A stretch of 64,000 nt of DNA from Pseudomonas abietaniphila (GCF_900100795.1 NZ_FNCO01000008.1:1-64000), one strand, 5' to 3'. Positions 34,103 through 43,376 are shown, numbered from the stretch's first letter. Program-made: numbers and translations. Notes: generated from the sequence alone by a model not told the origin.

Positions 34103-34708
34103 TTACTCTGCTTCGCCTTCTGCGGTGCCTTCTTCTTCCTGAACGACGCGAGGAGCGTGGACGTTAGCGATGTCCAGGTCCTTGCCGTGCGCCAGAGCGA
34201 CGAATTCAACACCCTTAGGTGCTTTGACGTCGGACAGGTGAACGTTGTCGCCGATTTCCAGCGCGCCCAGATCAACTTCGATGAACTCAGGCAGATCTTT
34301 AGGCAAGCAGGACACTTCCAGTTCAGTGGTAGTGTGCGAGATCTCGCCGCCTTTCTTGATCGGTGCTTCTTCGTTGATGAAGTGCACAGGAACGGTAGCG
34401 GTCAGCTTCTGGCCAGCGACGACGCGGATGAAGTCGGCGTGCATGATGAACTGCTTGGCAGGGTGACGTTGCATCGCTTTAACGATCACGTTCTGCTTGG
34501 CGCCATCAACGTTCAGTTCGATGACGTGGCTGAAAGCAGCTTCGTTTTCGAACAGTTTGGCCATTTCCTTGGCTTCGATGGTGATCGAAGCAGCGTCTTT
34601 GTTACCACCGTAAACAACGGCTGGAACTTGTTTCGCGTGACGCAGGCGGCGGCTCGCACCTTTCCCCAGGTCAGTACGCGCTTGGGCGTTCAGAGTAAAG
34701 TCAGTCAT
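34103..34708 (-). CDS. rplY: 50S ribosomal protein L25/general stress protein Ctc
   Basis: 201 aa from the ATG at 34708, which has GGAG nine bases upstream; a longer frame to 34774 runs into the preceding terminator. L25 binds 5S rRNA. The N-terminal L25 domain (ARTDLGKGASRRLRH, then VPAVVYGG) is followed by the C-terminal TL5/Ctc beta domain (PEFIEVDLGALEIGDNVHL) and an acidic tail. This is the long form, not the 94-aa E. coli type. A strong terminator lies between prs and this gene, so it needs its own promoter or depends on read-through. Confidence 0.96.
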   Translation of the reverse strand: MTDFTLNAQARTDLGKGASRRLRHAKQVPAVVYGGNKDAASITIEAKEMAKLFENEAAFSHVIELNVDGAKQNVIVKAMQRHPAKQFIMHADFIRVVAGQKLTATVPVHFINEEAPIKKGGEISHTTTELEVSCLPKDLPEFIEVDLGALEIGDNVHLSDVKAPKGVEFVALAHGKDLDIANVHAPRVVQEEEGTAEGEAE

Positions 34709-34773
34709 TTTGTATCTCCAAAATAGCCATGACCGAGCGGCGTTTGCGACCAGCGCCAGACACGGTATGGGCA

Positions 34774-34811
34774 AAAAAGCCCCGCCCCAACAGGGAGTGT
34801 TGGGGCGGGGC
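34774..34811 (-). terminator. Strong intrinsic terminator after prs
   Basis: A perfect 14-bp GC-rich stem (34779-34792 with 34798-34811) closes a 5-nt loop and is followed on the minus strand by six T. It lies 37 bp past the prs stop and 71 bp before the rplY start codon. Confidence 0.93.
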
Positions 34812-34847
34812 GCTTTTCGTCAACGGTGTTTGAAAAGGGCAGGGCCC

Positions 34848-35789
34848 TTAACGGAACATCGCGCTGATCGATTCTTCATTGCTGATGCGACGCATCGCTT
34901 CAGCGACTACCGGTGCGATATCCAGTTGACGGATACGGTCACAGGCTTGTGCGGCGGCGGACAACGGGATGGTGTTAGTGACCACCAGTTCGTCCAGCAC
35001 GGAATTTTCAATGTTCTCGATCGCACGGCCCGACAGCACAGGGTGTGTGCAGTAGGCAAAGACCTTGGCAGCGCCATGTTCTTTGAGGGCTTTGGCCGCG
35101 TGGCACAGGGTGCCGGCGGTATCGACCATGTCGTCGACGAGAATACAGGTACGACCTTCGACGTCACCGATGATGTGCATCACTTCAGAGTGATTGGCCT
35201 TCTCACGGCGCTTGTCGATGATCCCGAGATCCACGCCCAGGGATTTGGCAACAGCACGTGCACGCACGACGCCACCGATATCCGGGGAAACGATCATCAG
35301 GTTTTCGAATCGTTGGTCTTCGATGTCATCCACCAGAACCGGGGAGCCGTAGATGTTATCTACCGGAATATCGAAGAAGCCTTGAATCTGGTCAGCGTGC
35401 AGGTCAACGGTCAGCACCCGGTCGATACCGACGACGGTGAGCATGTCCGCAACCACTTTAGCGCTGATCGCCACGCGAGCGGAACGCGGACGGCGATCCT
35501 GGCGGGCGTAACCAAAGTAAGGGATAACAGCTGTGATACGAGTAGCCGAGGAGCGACGGAAGGCATCAGCCATCACGACGAGTTCCATCAGGTTATCGTT
35601 GGTCGGAGCGCAGGTCGGCTGAATAATGAATACGTCTTTACCGCGAACGTTTTCATTGATCTCAGCGGTAATCTCGCCGTCGGAGAACTTGCCGACAGAA
35701 ATGTCACCGAGAGGGATATGCAGCTGACGTACGACACGCCGAGCCAGATCGGGGTTGGCGTTCCCCGTAAAGACCATCATCTTGGACAC
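34848..35789 (-). CDS. prs: Ribose-phosphate pyrophosphokinase (PRPP synthetase)
   Basis: 313 aa, full length. It makes PRPP from ribose 5-phosphate and ATP for nucleotide, His and Trp synthesis. Visible motifs are FTGNANPDLA at the start, FIIQPTCAPTNDNLMEL, IPYFGYARQDRR (flexible catalytic loop), VDLHADQIQGFF, and the PRPP-binding loop LVDDMVDTAGTL near residue 217. It follows tRNA-Gln and ispE on the same strand, a conserved order. The start is ATG at 35789. The same window also holds upp and hpt, which use its product. Confidence 0.97.
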   Translation of the reverse strand: MSKMMVFTGNANPDLARRVVRQLHIPLGDISVGKFSDGEITAEINENVRGKDVFIIQPTCAPTNDNLMELVVMADAFRRSSATRITAVIPYFGYARQDRRPRSARVAISAKVVADMLTVVGIDRVLTVDLHADQIQGFFDIPVDNIYGSPVLVDDIEDQRFENLMIVSPDIGGVVRARAVAKSLGVDLGIIDKRREKANHSEVMHIIGDVEGRTCILVDDMVDTAGTLCHAAKALKEHGAAKVFAYCTHPVLSGRAIENIENSVLDELVVTNTIPLSAAAQACDRIRQLDIAPVVAEAMRRISNEESISAMFR

Positions 35790-35836
35790 GCGCAGTACCT
35801 GGAGGCTTAGGGTATGCCTGGATGACTATAGGAAAA

Positions 35837-35911
35837 TGGCAGGGGCGGCTGGATTCGAACCAACGCATGGCAGGATCAAAACCTGCTGCCTTACCGCTTG
35901 GCGACGCCCCT
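35837..35911 (-). tRNA. tRNA-Gln (anticodon TTG)
   Basis: The minus strand folds as a standard cloverleaf: acceptor AGGGGCG pairs with CGCCCCT, followed by discriminator G and an encoded CCA. The D arm is GCCAAGCGGTAAGGC. The anticodon stem is GCAGG / CCTGC with loop TTTTGAT, giving TTG (complement at 35877-35879). The T loop is TTCGAAT. It lies between ispE and prs, its usual place in Pseudomonas. It is intact and is not the island attachment site, which is 3.7 kb away. Confidence 0.97.
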
Positions 35912-35946
35912 GTATCTGTTGCACGAGTGCCTGGCACTCGGTTCTC

Positions 35947-36798
35947 TTAGAGCAGTGTCTGTAACTTGCGGTGCAACATCGAGATGTTGCTGCCTTTTGC
36001 TACAAACCCTGTAAGGGTCTCTGTAAGAAGGGCCGAGACTTTATCAGCTTCAGCTTTGTTTGGGAAGGCCCCAAACACACAACTTCCAGTTCCGGTTAAT
36101 TTTGCTTCGGCAAATTTACCTAACAAATTCAAAGCGTTACGAACATCTGGATAACGCCTTGCTACAACCGGTAAGCAGTCATTTCGACTGTTTCCCTTGG
36201 GAACGGGGCGCACTTTAATGGGAGGCGTGTCACGTGTCAACAGTGGATCTGAAAAAATTTCTGCTGTACTTACAGATACTTGCGGCACAAGCACGACATA
36301 CCACGGTTCTTCAGGGGTTACGGGGGTAAGGATTTCGCCCACGCCCTCAGCAAATGCGGCGTGTCCACGCACGAAAACCGGCACGTCAGCCCCGAGCTTG
36401 AGCCCCAGCGCCGCGAGGCGATCTTCGTCCCAGCCCAGTTGCCAGAGATGATTAAGGCCGAGCAGGGTGGTCGCGGCGTCGGAGCTTCCGCCGCCGATTC
36501 CACCGCCCATGGGCAGCACTTTTTTCAGCCAGATATCGACGCCCTGTTCACAGCCGGATTGTTCTTTAAGTGCGCGAGCCGCTTTCACGATCAGGTTACT
36601 GTCGTGAGGAACGCCCTCGATTTCTGTCTGAAGACGGACTTCGCCATCCTCACGAAGCGCGAAACTCAGTTCATCGCCGTAATCGAGAAACTGAAAGATC
36701 GTCTGTAACTCGTGATAGCCATCCGGCCGACGGCCGAGGATGTGCAACATCAGATTGAGTTTGGCTGGAGCAGGCAGTGTCAGAAGGGGCCGGGACAT
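35947..36798 (-). CDS. ispE: 4-diphosphocytidyl-2-C-methyl-D-erythritol kinase
   Basis: 283 aa. It phosphorylates CDP-methylerythritol in the MEP pathway to isoprenoid precursors. It is a GHMP kinase: PAKLNLMLHILGRRPDGYHEL at the N-terminus holds the substrate-binding lysine and aspartate (K and D within 9-25), the ATP loop PMGGGIGGGSSDAA is near residues 95-108, and TGTGSCVFGAF closes the fold. The ATG lies just past the lolB stop, so the two are coupled. Length is normal. Confidence 0.96.
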   Translation of the reverse strand: MSRPLLTLPAPAKLNLMLHILGRRPDGYHELQTIFQFLDYGDELSFALREDGEVRLQTEIEGVPHDSNLIVKAARALKEQSGCEQGVDIWLKKVLPMGGGIGGGSSDAATTLLGLNHLWQLGWDEDRLAALGLKLGADVPVFVRGHAAFAEGVGEILTPVTPEEPWYVVLVPQVSVSTAEIFSDPLLTRDTPPIKVRPVPKGNSRNDCLPVVARRYPDVRNALNLLGKFAEAKLTGTGSCVFGAFPNKAEADKVSALLTETLTGFVAKGSNISMLHRKLQTLL

Positions 36799-36800
36799 GC

Positions 36801-37418
36801 TTACTGCCCCAGCTTACGCGGCTGCCAGTCCTTGATGACCAGCGTGACGTCCAGGTCCTGACCGTGCAGTTTCATGCGCTCGGGCAGCGTGTAGCCGTTC
36901 TGTTCGGTGTAGCTCAGATATTCGATCTGCCAGCCGTCCTGCTCCAGGTTGGACAGGCGACTGTCGCCGTCCAGTGTCAGGCTGCTCTTGCTGTCAGGTG
37001 CGGGGAGGCCGCGGACCCACCAGACCAGATGCGAAACGGGGAGCTTCCAGCCCAGTTGATCTTTGAGCAGGGTTTCCGGATCCGGCGCGTCGTAACGGCC
37101 CTGATTGGCAACTTCCAGCGACACGGCACCCGGGCGGCCGGTCAAGCGTGCCGCGCCCCGACCGAGCGGGCCGGAGAGGCGAATGTCGTAATAATCCTGA
37201 CGTTGCAGCCAGAACAGCGTGCCGCTGCCTGAGTCCTTCGGCGCTCGAATGCCGACCTTGCCGTTGATTTGCCAACCGTCGAGGCTGGCAAGCTGTTCTT
37301 TGTTGGCGCGCCACCTGTTGGCGTCGCCCTTGCCTTGAACGGCTTCGTGGGGCGTGATGCCGGCGCAACCGGCGAGCAGGGCGATCAGACTGAATGCAAG
37401 TACGTGGCGCAATAACAT
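36801..37418 (-). CDS. lolB: Outer membrane lipoprotein receptor LolB
   Basis: 205 aa. LolB takes lipoproteins from LolA and inserts them in the outer membrane. A type II signal (LAFSLIALLAGC) puts the lipid on C18. The mature protein has the open beta-barrel features of the family (LASLDGWQINGKVGIR, then SGTLFWLQRQDYYDIRLSG and GWQIEYLSY). The gene lies three bases after the TPR lipoprotein and directly before ispE, a conserved run. Confidence 0.94.
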   Translation of the reverse strand: MLLRHVLAFSLIALLAGCAGITPHEAVQGKGDANRWRANKEQLASLDGWQINGKVGIRAPKDSGSGTLFWLQRQDYYDIRLSGPLGRGAARLTGRPGAVSLEVANQGRYDAPDPETLLKDQLGWKLPVSHLVWWVRGLPAPDSKSSLTLDGDSRLSNLEQDGWQIEYLSYTEQNGYTLPERMKLHGQDLDVTLVIKDWQPRKLGQ

Positions 37419-37421
37419 AAA

Positions 37422-39149
37422 TCAGAGGGTCTCAGAGCCGGTCAAGCGCTTGAGGGTGCTGCGCAGGACCGGGCTGTCAGGTTGCTGTTCGAGGGCCTTG
37501 CCCCACACTTTTCGAGCTTCACGCTGCTGACCTTTGGCCCACAGTACTTCACCCAGGTGCGCGGCGACTTCGTGATCGGGATAGCGCTCCAGCGCCTCAC
37601 GCAGCAGGCGTTCGGCCTCGTCGAGATTACCCAGGCGGTAATTGACCCAGCCCAGGCTGTCGAGCACCGCCGGATCTTCCGGGTTGAGCTGATGCGCGCG
37701 CTCGATCAATTCCTTGGCCTCGGCGTAGCGCGTCGTGCGATCGGACAGGGTGTAACCCAGCGCATTGAGCGCCATGGCGTTGTCAGGCTCGCGCTTGAGA
37801 ATCGCCCGCAGATCGGTCTCCATCTGCTTCAGGTCATTGCGTTTCTCCGCGAGCATGGCGCGGGTATAAAGCAGGTTCAGATCATCCGGGTATTGCTTCA
37901 GCGCTTGGGTCAGTACCTGCCAGCCACGGTCGCTCTGATTGTTGTTGGTCAGGGTTTCCGCTTCGATCAGGTACAGCTGAATGGTGTAATCCGGTTGGTC
38001 GGCGCGGGCCTGAGCCAAGCGCTTGGACGCTTCGGCGGTGCTGCCGTTGCTCATCAGAATATCGGCCTGACGCAACTGCGCCGGCAGGTAATCATTGCCT
38101 GGACCGACCTGCGAATATTCGCTCAGAGCGCTCTGCGGGTCGTTGCGCTCTTCATAGATACGACCCAGGTTCACATGGGCCGAATCGACATGGCTGCCCC
38201 GGGCAACCAGGTCTTCCAGATAACCCTGTGCTTCATCCCACGCCTTGTTTTCCAGGCAGACCAGCGCCAGGGAGTAACGCAACTCGTCGTCATCCGGGTA
38301 CTGCTGAACAAGGCTCGAGAATTGGACCTTTGCGTCTTCCATGCGGTTTTGTTCGACCAGCATGCGCGCGTATGTCAGGCGCAGGCGTTTGTCGTCCGGG
38401 TACTTCTTGATGCTTTTTTCCAGCAGCGGCAGCGCTTCCTTGCCGCGATTCATGCTTTGCAGCAGGCGCGCGCGCAGCAGAATCGGTGCGACTTCGCCTT
38501 CGCCCGGCGGATTGTCTTCCAGCAGTTTCAACGAAGCGGTGTTGTCGCCTTCCTGTTGCAGCAGAAGGGCTTTGCCGAATATCAGCTGGCCGTTTTTCGG
38601 GTACTTGGCCAGCAGGCGATCGAAGCTGGTAAGCAGGCCCTTGCGGGTGTTGGAGTCGGTTTCGGCTGCCGACAGCGCCAGGAAGTCGAAGTGGGTATCA
38701 CCCTGGCCTTGCAGCACCTTCTCCATATAGCGCATGGAGTCGTCATAGCGCCCGGCGCGCGCCAGCTGGATGGCGGCCGCGCGTTGAGCTTCGAGATTGG
38801 TCGGGTCGTTTTTCGCCCAGATCATCGACGTGTCCAGTGCGGCCTGATCGGCCCCCAGGTATTCGGCGATGCGGAAGGCGCGCTCGGAAATCCCCGGATC
38901 CTGGGTCTGGATCGCCTGGGTCACGTAGTTGTCCAGCGCAATGTCGAAGCGATTGCGTTGCCCGGCAAGCTCGGCGGTCAGCAGGCTGACGACCGTTTCC
39001 TGGGTGAACGAACCGTAAACCTGAGGCTTGGCTTCAGGTGCGGGCGTCGCTTCTTTCGCCGGAGCAGCAGGCTCCGTGGAAACAGGGGCCGTGGACTGAC
39101 AGCCACCAAGAACGACAAGGGCAAGGAACAACGCGGAGGATTTATTCAT
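37422..39149 (-). CDS. TPR-repeat outer-envelope lipoprotein
   Basis: 575 aa from the ATG at 39149; the longer frame to 39215 overlaps the promoter region. The signal LFLALVVLGGC places the lipid on C17. A Pro/Ala/Glu-rich linker follows (residues ~20-45). The rest is a chain of about a dozen tetratricopeptide repeats, for example LNALGYTLSDRTTRYAEAKE and VLDSLGWVNYRLGNLDEAER. It matches the P. aeruginosa protein upstream of lolB (PA4667 in my memory), whose exact role is not established. A scaffold in the cell envelope is likely. It is the first gene of the lolB-ispE run and is divergent from hemA. Confidence 0.88.
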   Translation of the reverse strand: MNKSSALFLALVVLGGCQSTAPVSTEPAAPAKEATPAPEAKPQVYGSFTQETVVSLLTAELAGQRNRFDIALDNYVTQAIQTQDPGISERAFRIAEYLGADQAALDTSMIWAKNDPTNLEAQRAAAIQLARAGRYDDSMRYMEKVLQGQGDTHFDFLALSAAETDSNTRKGLLTSFDRLLAKYPKNGQLIFGKALLLQQEGDNTASLKLLEDNPPGEGEVAPILLRARLLQSMNRGKEALPLLEKSIKKYPDDKRLRLTYARMLVEQNRMEDAKVQFSSLVQQYPDDDELRYSLALVCLENKAWDEAQGYLEDLVARGSHVDSAHVNLGRIYEERNDPQSALSEYSQVGPGNDYLPAQLRQADILMSNGSTAEASKRLAQARADQPDYTIQLYLIEAETLTNNNQSDRGWQVLTQALKQYPDDLNLLYTRAMLAEKRNDLKQMETDLRAILKREPDNAMALNALGYTLSDRTTRYAEAKELIERAHQLNPEDPAVLDSLGWVNYRLGNLDEAERLLREALERYPDHEVAAHLGEVLWAKGQQREARKVWGKALEQQPDSPVLRSTLKRLTGSETL

Positions 39150-39304
39150 ATAGAAGAGAGGGCGGCTTACCTGCGGTTTGAAAGCATCATGACACAAGGC
39201 AGGGAGCAAACCCACAGCCCACGAGAAAACTAAAGACCCTTAATCTACGGCCTGCGCTTGGACAATTTGTCGCAGGTGCATCGCGGCGAAGCGGATCTCT
39301 ATAG

Positions 39305-39374
39305 GGACAATAGACTGTCCTGGTCGTTCTGAATGTATTGCGGTGGTTGTCCTGAATCTATTGAAGTAGGACAA
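39305..39374. promoter_or_regulatory. Paired GGACA/TGTCC half-sites between TPR lipoprotein and hemA
   Basis: Two inverted pairs lie in the divergent region. GGACA (39305-39309) with TGTCC (39316-39320) has a 6-bp gap, and TTGTCCT (39347-39353) with AGGACAA (39368-39374) has a 14-bp gap. The second pair is perfect over seven bases and ends 34 bp before the hemA start. A shared regulator of hemA and the divergent operon is a reasonable guess. No protein can be named. Confidence 0.4.
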
Positions 39375-39407
39375 TTGCCGGCTTCACGTCACCATCAGCG
39401 ACCTTGA

Positions 39408-40685
39408 ATGGCCTTTCTTGCTCTGGGTATCAACCATAAGACTGCATCAGTGGATGTCCGCGAGCGCGTGGCATTTACGCCTGAGCAGCTGGTTGAGGCG
39501 TTACAGCAGCTGTGCCGCCTGACCCAGAGTCGGGAAGCGGCCATTCTTTCGACGTGCAATCGCAGCGAGCTTTATATAGAGCAGGATCACCTCACCGCCG
39601 ACGTGGTCCTGAGCTGGCTGGCCGATTATCACCATCTGAACATCGAAGACCTGCGTGCCAGTGCGTATGTGCACGAGGAAGACGCGGCGGTGCGCCACAT
39701 GATGCGCGTCGCCTCCGGGCTGGATTCGCTGGTGCTGGGCGAGCCTCAGATTCTCGGCCAGATGAAGTCCGCCTATGCCGTGGCTCGGGAAGCGGGGACC
39801 ATTGGCCCGCTGCTCGGCCGTTTGTTTCAGGCCACCTTCAGCGCGGCCAAGCAGGTGCGTACCGACACCGCCATCGGTGAGAACCCGGTGTCGGTGGCGT
39901 TTGCCGCCGTCAGCCTGGCCAAACAGATCTTTAGTGACCTGCAGCGCAGCCAGGCCCTGTTGATCGGGGCCGGCGAGACCATCACGCTGGTCGCCCGACA
40001 CCTGCACGATCTGGGGGTCAAGCGTATCGTTGTCGCCAACCGGACGCTGGAGCGCGCAAGCATCCTGGCCGAAGAGTTCGGTGCGCATGCGGTGTTGCTG
40101 GCCGATATTCCCGCCGAACTGGTCAACAGCGACATCGTCATCAGTTCCACGGCCAGTCAGTTGCCGATTCTGGGCAAGGGCGCGGTGGAAAGTGCCCTGA
40201 AGCTGCGCAAGCACAAGCCGATTTTCATGGTGGACATCGCGGTCCCGCGTGACATCGAGCCGGAAGTCGGCGAGCTGGACGACGTTTACCTCTACACCGT
40301 GGACGATCTGCACGAAGTCGTCGCCGAAAACCTCAAGAGCCGTCAGGGCGCAGCCCAGGCAGCAGAGGAGCTGGTGAGTCTGGGCGTCGACGATTTCATG
40401 TCGCGCCTGCGCGAACTGGCGGCGGTCGACGTGCTCAAGGCGTATCGTCAGCAAAGCGAACGCTTGCGTGATGAAGAGCTGCAAAAAGCGCAACGCATGC
40501 TTGCCAACGGCAGTAACGCTGAAGATGTATTGATGGCGCTGGCACGAGGCCTGACCAATAAACTGATGCATGCGCCGAGCGTGCAACTGAAAAAGCTGTC
40601 CGCCGAAGGCCGCGTCGATGCGCTGGCCATGGCCCAGGAACTCTTTGCCCTCAATGAGGGCTCCACGGATAAACCCCCGCAATGA
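39408..40685 (+). CDS. hemA: Glutamyl-tRNA reductase
   Basis: 425 aa. It reduces glutamyl-tRNA(Glu) to glutamate 1-semialdehyde, the first committed step of haem synthesis. The catalytic cysteine is C50 in LSTCNRSELY. The NADPH-binding loop is LLIGAGETITLVARHL near residue 187, and the C-terminal dimer helix follows. Length is normal. Its stop overlaps the prfA start (ATGA). hemH, the last step of the same pathway, is also in this window at 56593. Confidence 0.97.
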   Translation: MAFLALGINHKTASVDVRERVAFTPEQLVEALQQLCRLTQSREAAILSTCNRSELYIEQDHLTADVVLSWLADYHHLNIEDLRASAYVHEEDAAVRHMMRVASGLDSLVLGEPQILGQMKSAYAVAREAGTIGPLLGRLFQATFSAAKQVRTDTAIGENPVSVAFAAVSLAKQIFSDLQRSQALLIGAGETITLVARHLHDLGVKRIVVANRTLERASILAEEFGAHAVLLADIPAELVNSDIVISSTASQLPILGKGAVESALKLRKHKPIFMVDIAVPRDIEPEVGELDDVYLYTVDDLHEVVAENLKSRQGAAQAAEELVSLGVDDFMSRLRELAAVDVLKAYRQQSERLRDEELQKAQRMLANGSNAEDVLMALARGLTNKLMHAPSVQLKKLSAEGRVDALAMAQELFALNEGSTDKPPQ

Positions 40686-41764
40686 AAGCTTCACTGCTCA
40701 ATAAGCTGGACGTGCTCAGCGACCGTTTCGAGGAATTGACCGCGCTGCTGGGTGATGCGGAAGTCATTTCCGATCAGACCAAATTCCGCGCCTACTCCCG
40801 CGAGTACGCCGAAGTCGAGCCGGTGATCCAGGCCTACAAGCAGCTGCAGAAAGTGCAGAGCGACCTTGAAGGTGCCCAGGCACTGCTCAAGGACAGCGAT
40901 CCGGACATGCGCGAAATGGCTGTCGAGGAAGTGCGCGAGGCCAAGGATCAGCTCGAAGTCCTGGAAAGCGAGCTGCAGAAGATGCTGCTGCCCAAGGACC
41001 CCAACGACGGTCGCAACGTCTTTCTCGAGATTCGTGCGGGCACCGGTGGTGACGAAGCGGCGATTTTCTCAGGCGACCTGTTCCGAATGTATTCGCGTTA
41101 CGCCGAGCGTCGCGGCTGGCGGGTTGAGATCCTGTCGGAGAACGAGGGTGAGCATGGTGGCTTCAAGGAAGTCATCGCCCGGGTCGAAGGGGACAACGTC
41201 TATGGCAAACTGAAATTCGAGTCCGGCGCGCACCGTGTTCAGCGCGTGCCTGAAACCGAATCCCAGGGCCGTATCCACACCTCGGCCTGCACCGTGGCGG
41301 TGTTGCCTGAACCTGATGAGCAGCAAGCCATCGAGATCAATCCGGCGGACCTGCGGGTCGACACCTACCGGTCGTCCGGTGCGGGTGGTCAGCACGTCAA
41401 CAAGACTGACTCGGCGATTCGCATCACTCACTTGCCGACCGGTATTGTCGTCGAGTGTCAGGAAGAACGCTCCCAGCACAAGAACCGCGCCCGGGCCATG
41501 GCCTGGTTGTCGGCCAAGCTCAACGATCAGCAGACTGCTGCGGCCGCCAATGCGATCGCCAGCGAGCGTAAGCTGCTGGTGGGATCGGGCGATCGTTCGG
41601 AGCGTATCCGGACGTACAATTTTCCACAGGGGCGAGTGACGGACCATCGCGTGAACCTGACGCTGTACTCGCTGGATGAAGTTTTGGCGGGTGGAGTCGA
41701 TGCAGTGATAGAACCGTTGCTTGCCGAGTATCAGGCAGATCAACTTGCGGCACTGGGTGAGTAA
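40682..41764 (+). CDS. prfA: Peptide chain release factor 1
   Basis: 360 aa. It ends translation at UAA and UAG. The GGQ motif that triggers hydrolysis is at residues 235-237 (SSGAGGQHVNKTDSA). The codon-reading tripeptide is PET in RVPETESQGRIHTSA, equivalent to PAT/PVT in other RF1 proteins. The ATG overlaps the hemA stop, and prmC, whose product methylates this GGQ glutamine, follows directly. This is the usual hemA-prfA-prmC order. Confidence 0.98.
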   Translation: MKASLLNKLDVLSDRFEELTALLGDAEVISDQTKFRAYSREYAEVEPVIQAYKQLQKVQSDLEGAQALLKDSDPDMREMAVEEVREAKDQLEVLESELQKMLLPKDPNDGRNVFLEIRAGTGGDEAAIFSGDLFRMYSRYAERRGWRVEILSENEGEHGGFKEVIARVEGDNVYGKLKFESGAHRVQRVPETESQGRIHTSACTVAVLPEPDEQQAIEINPADLRVDTYRSSGAGGQHVNKTDSAIRITHLPTGIVVECQEERSQHKNRARAMAWLSAKLNDQQTAAAANAIASERKLLVGSGDRSERIRTYNFPQGRVTDHRVNLTLYSLDEVLAGGVDAVIEPLLAEYQADQLAALGE

Positions 41765-42598
41765 ATGACCATCATCGCCAGCTTGTTAAGAAACGCTGAA
41801 CTGCCGGATTCTCCGACAGCCCGGCTGGATGTCGAACTGCTGTTGGCGGCTGCCCTGGGCAAGCCGCGCAGCTTTTTGCACACCTGGCCTGAGCGCATCG
41901 TCAGCACCGAAGCCGCGCAGGCATTCGATGGTTTTCTGAAGCGCCGTCGTACGGGCGAACCGGTTGCCTACATTCTGGGCCAGCAGGGTTTCTGGAACAT
42001 CGACCTCGAAGTCGCGACCCACACGCTGATTCCTCGTCCAGAGACAGAAATGCTCGTGGAAACCGCGCTGGAACTGTTGCCCAGTGCGATCCCTCATCGC
42101 TTGCTCGACCTGGGGACCGGGACGGGCGCCATTGCCTTGTCGCTGGCCAAAGATCGCCCTCAGTGGACCGTCACAGCGGTGGATCGCGTCGACGAGGCGG
42201 TCGAACTGGCCGAGCGCAATCGCCAGCGCCTGCACCTGGACAATGCGCACGTCATGCGCAGCCATTGGTTCAGCGCAGTGGAAGGTCAGCGCTTTGACCT
42301 GATCCTGAGTAACCCGCCTTACATTGCCTCCAACGATCCTCACCTCGTTGAAGGCGACGTGCGTTTCGAGCCGAGCAGTGCGCTGGTGTCGGGCACCGAC
42401 GGCCTGGACGACCTGCGGCTCATCGTTTCGCAGGCACCTGCGCACCTGGAAGCCGGCGGCTGGTTGTTGCTGGAGCACGGTTACGATCAGGGTGCGGCCG
42501 TGCGTGAGTTGCTCAATCGTCATGGTTTCGAGCAGATCCAGACCCGCCGCGATCTGGGTGATCACGAACGCATCACCTTCGGACGCGTGCCGTGCTGA
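41765..42598 (+). CDS. prmC: Release factor glutamine N5-methyltransferase
   Basis: 277 aa. It methylates the glutamine of the GGQ motif in release factors. The SAM-binding loop DLGTGTGAIALSLA starts near residue 115 and the catalytic NPPY is at 183-186 (SNPPYIASNDPHL). The N-terminal helical domain (LLAAALGKPRSFLHTWPE) recognises the factor. It begins on the base after the prfA stop and overlaps moeB, so the four genes are one transcript. Confidence 0.97.
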   Translation: MTIIASLLRNAELPDSPTARLDVELLLAAALGKPRSFLHTWPERIVSTEAAQAFDGFLKRRRTGEPVAYILGQQGFWNIDLEVATHTLIPRPETEMLVETALELLPSAIPHRLLDLGTGTGAIALSLAKDRPQWTVTAVDRVDEAVELAERNRQRLHLDNAHVMRSHWFSAVEGQRFDLILSNPPYIASNDPHLVEGDVRFEPSSALVSGTDGLDDLRLIVSQAPAHLEAGGWLLLEHGYDQGAAVRELLNRHGFEQIQTRRDLGDHERITFGRVPC

Positions 42599-43344
42599 CC
42601 GATGAAGAACTGCTGCGCTACAGCCGGCAGATTCTATTGCAGCAGGTGGACATCGACGGCCAGTTGCGCCTCAAGCAAAGCCGCGCGCTGGTGGTCGGCG
42701 TAGGCGGTCTGGGGTCTCCAGTCGCGCTTTACCTGGCGGCCGCCGGTGTGGGTGAGCTGCATCTGGCAGATTTCGACAGCGTCGACCTCACCAACCTGCA
42801 ACGCCAGATCATTCACGACACCCAGAGCGTGGGACAGAGCAAGGTCGATTCGGCCATCACTCGCCTGACCGCGATCAACCCTGAAATCAAGCTGGTGCCG
42901 CACCGTGCGGCGCTGGATGTCGACTCTCTCGCCGCTGCCGTCGAGGCTGTGGATCTGGTACTCGACTGCTCGGATAACTTTTCCACCCGCGAGGCCGTCA
43001 ATGCCGCGTGTGTGGCGGCCGGCAAGCCGCTGGTCAGCGGCGCCGCAATTCGCCTCGAAGGGCAACTGTCGGTGTTTGATCCACGTCGCGCCGAGAGCCC
43101 GTGCTACCACTGCCTGTACGGGCATGGCAGCGAAGCCGAGCTCACCTGCAGCGAGGCGGGCGTCATCGGGCCAGTGGTCGGCCTGGTGGGCAGCCTGCAA
43201 GCGCTCGAGGCACTGAAGTTGCTGGCCGGATTTGGTGAGCCGTTGGTAGGTCGGCTGCTGTTGATCGATGCGTTGGGCACCCGGTTCCGCGAGCTCAAGG
43301 TCAAACGGGATCCTGGCTGCAGCGTCTGTGGCGCGGGGGCTTGA
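42592..43344 (+). CDS. moeB: Molybdopterin-synthase adenylyltransferase (ThiF/HesA family)
   Basis: 250 aa, starting with GTG inside the end of prmC. It activates the C-terminus of MoaD with ATP in molybdenum cofactor synthesis. The nucleotide loop is VGVGGLGSPVALYLAAAGVG near residue 35, and the R-x-x-R-Q adenylation region follows (NLQRQIIHD). The structural zinc is held by CYHC near residue 171 and CSVC at the end. ThiF of thiamine synthesis is the close alternative, but the prmC-moeB-murI order supports MoeB. Confidence 0.9.
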   Translation: MLTDEELLRYSRQILLQQVDIDGQLRLKQSRALVVGVGGLGSPVALYLAAAGVGELHLADFDSVDLTNLQRQIIHDTQSVGQSKVDSAITRLTAINPEIKLVPHRAALDVDSLAAAVEAVDLVLDCSDNFSTREAVNAACVAAGKPLVSGAAIRLEGQLSVFDPRRAESPCYHCLYGHGSEAELTCSEAGVIGPVVGLVGSLQALEALKLLAGFGEPLVGRLLLIDALGTRFRELKVKRDPGCSVCGAGA

Positions 43345-43376
43345 ATTGAATAGAGCCATGAAGGGAATCATCAGGC

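Noticed and set aside
35837..35911. tRNA-Gln as attachment site of the island
   Set aside because: The tRNA is intact, 3.7 kb from the integrase, and the genes between them are in normal core order.
37482..39233. 583-aa open frame opposite the TPR lipoprotein
   Set aside because: It mirrors the true gene along its whole length and shows no domain or signal; a GC-driven shadow.
39501..40694. 397-aa open frame opposite hemA
   Set aside because: Antisense to a gene with all catalytic residues present; composition is histidine- and glutamine-rich as in typical shadow frames.
42592..43344. thiF instead of moeB
   Set aside because: Both belong to one family, but the prmC-moeB-murI order and absence of thiamine genes favour moeB.
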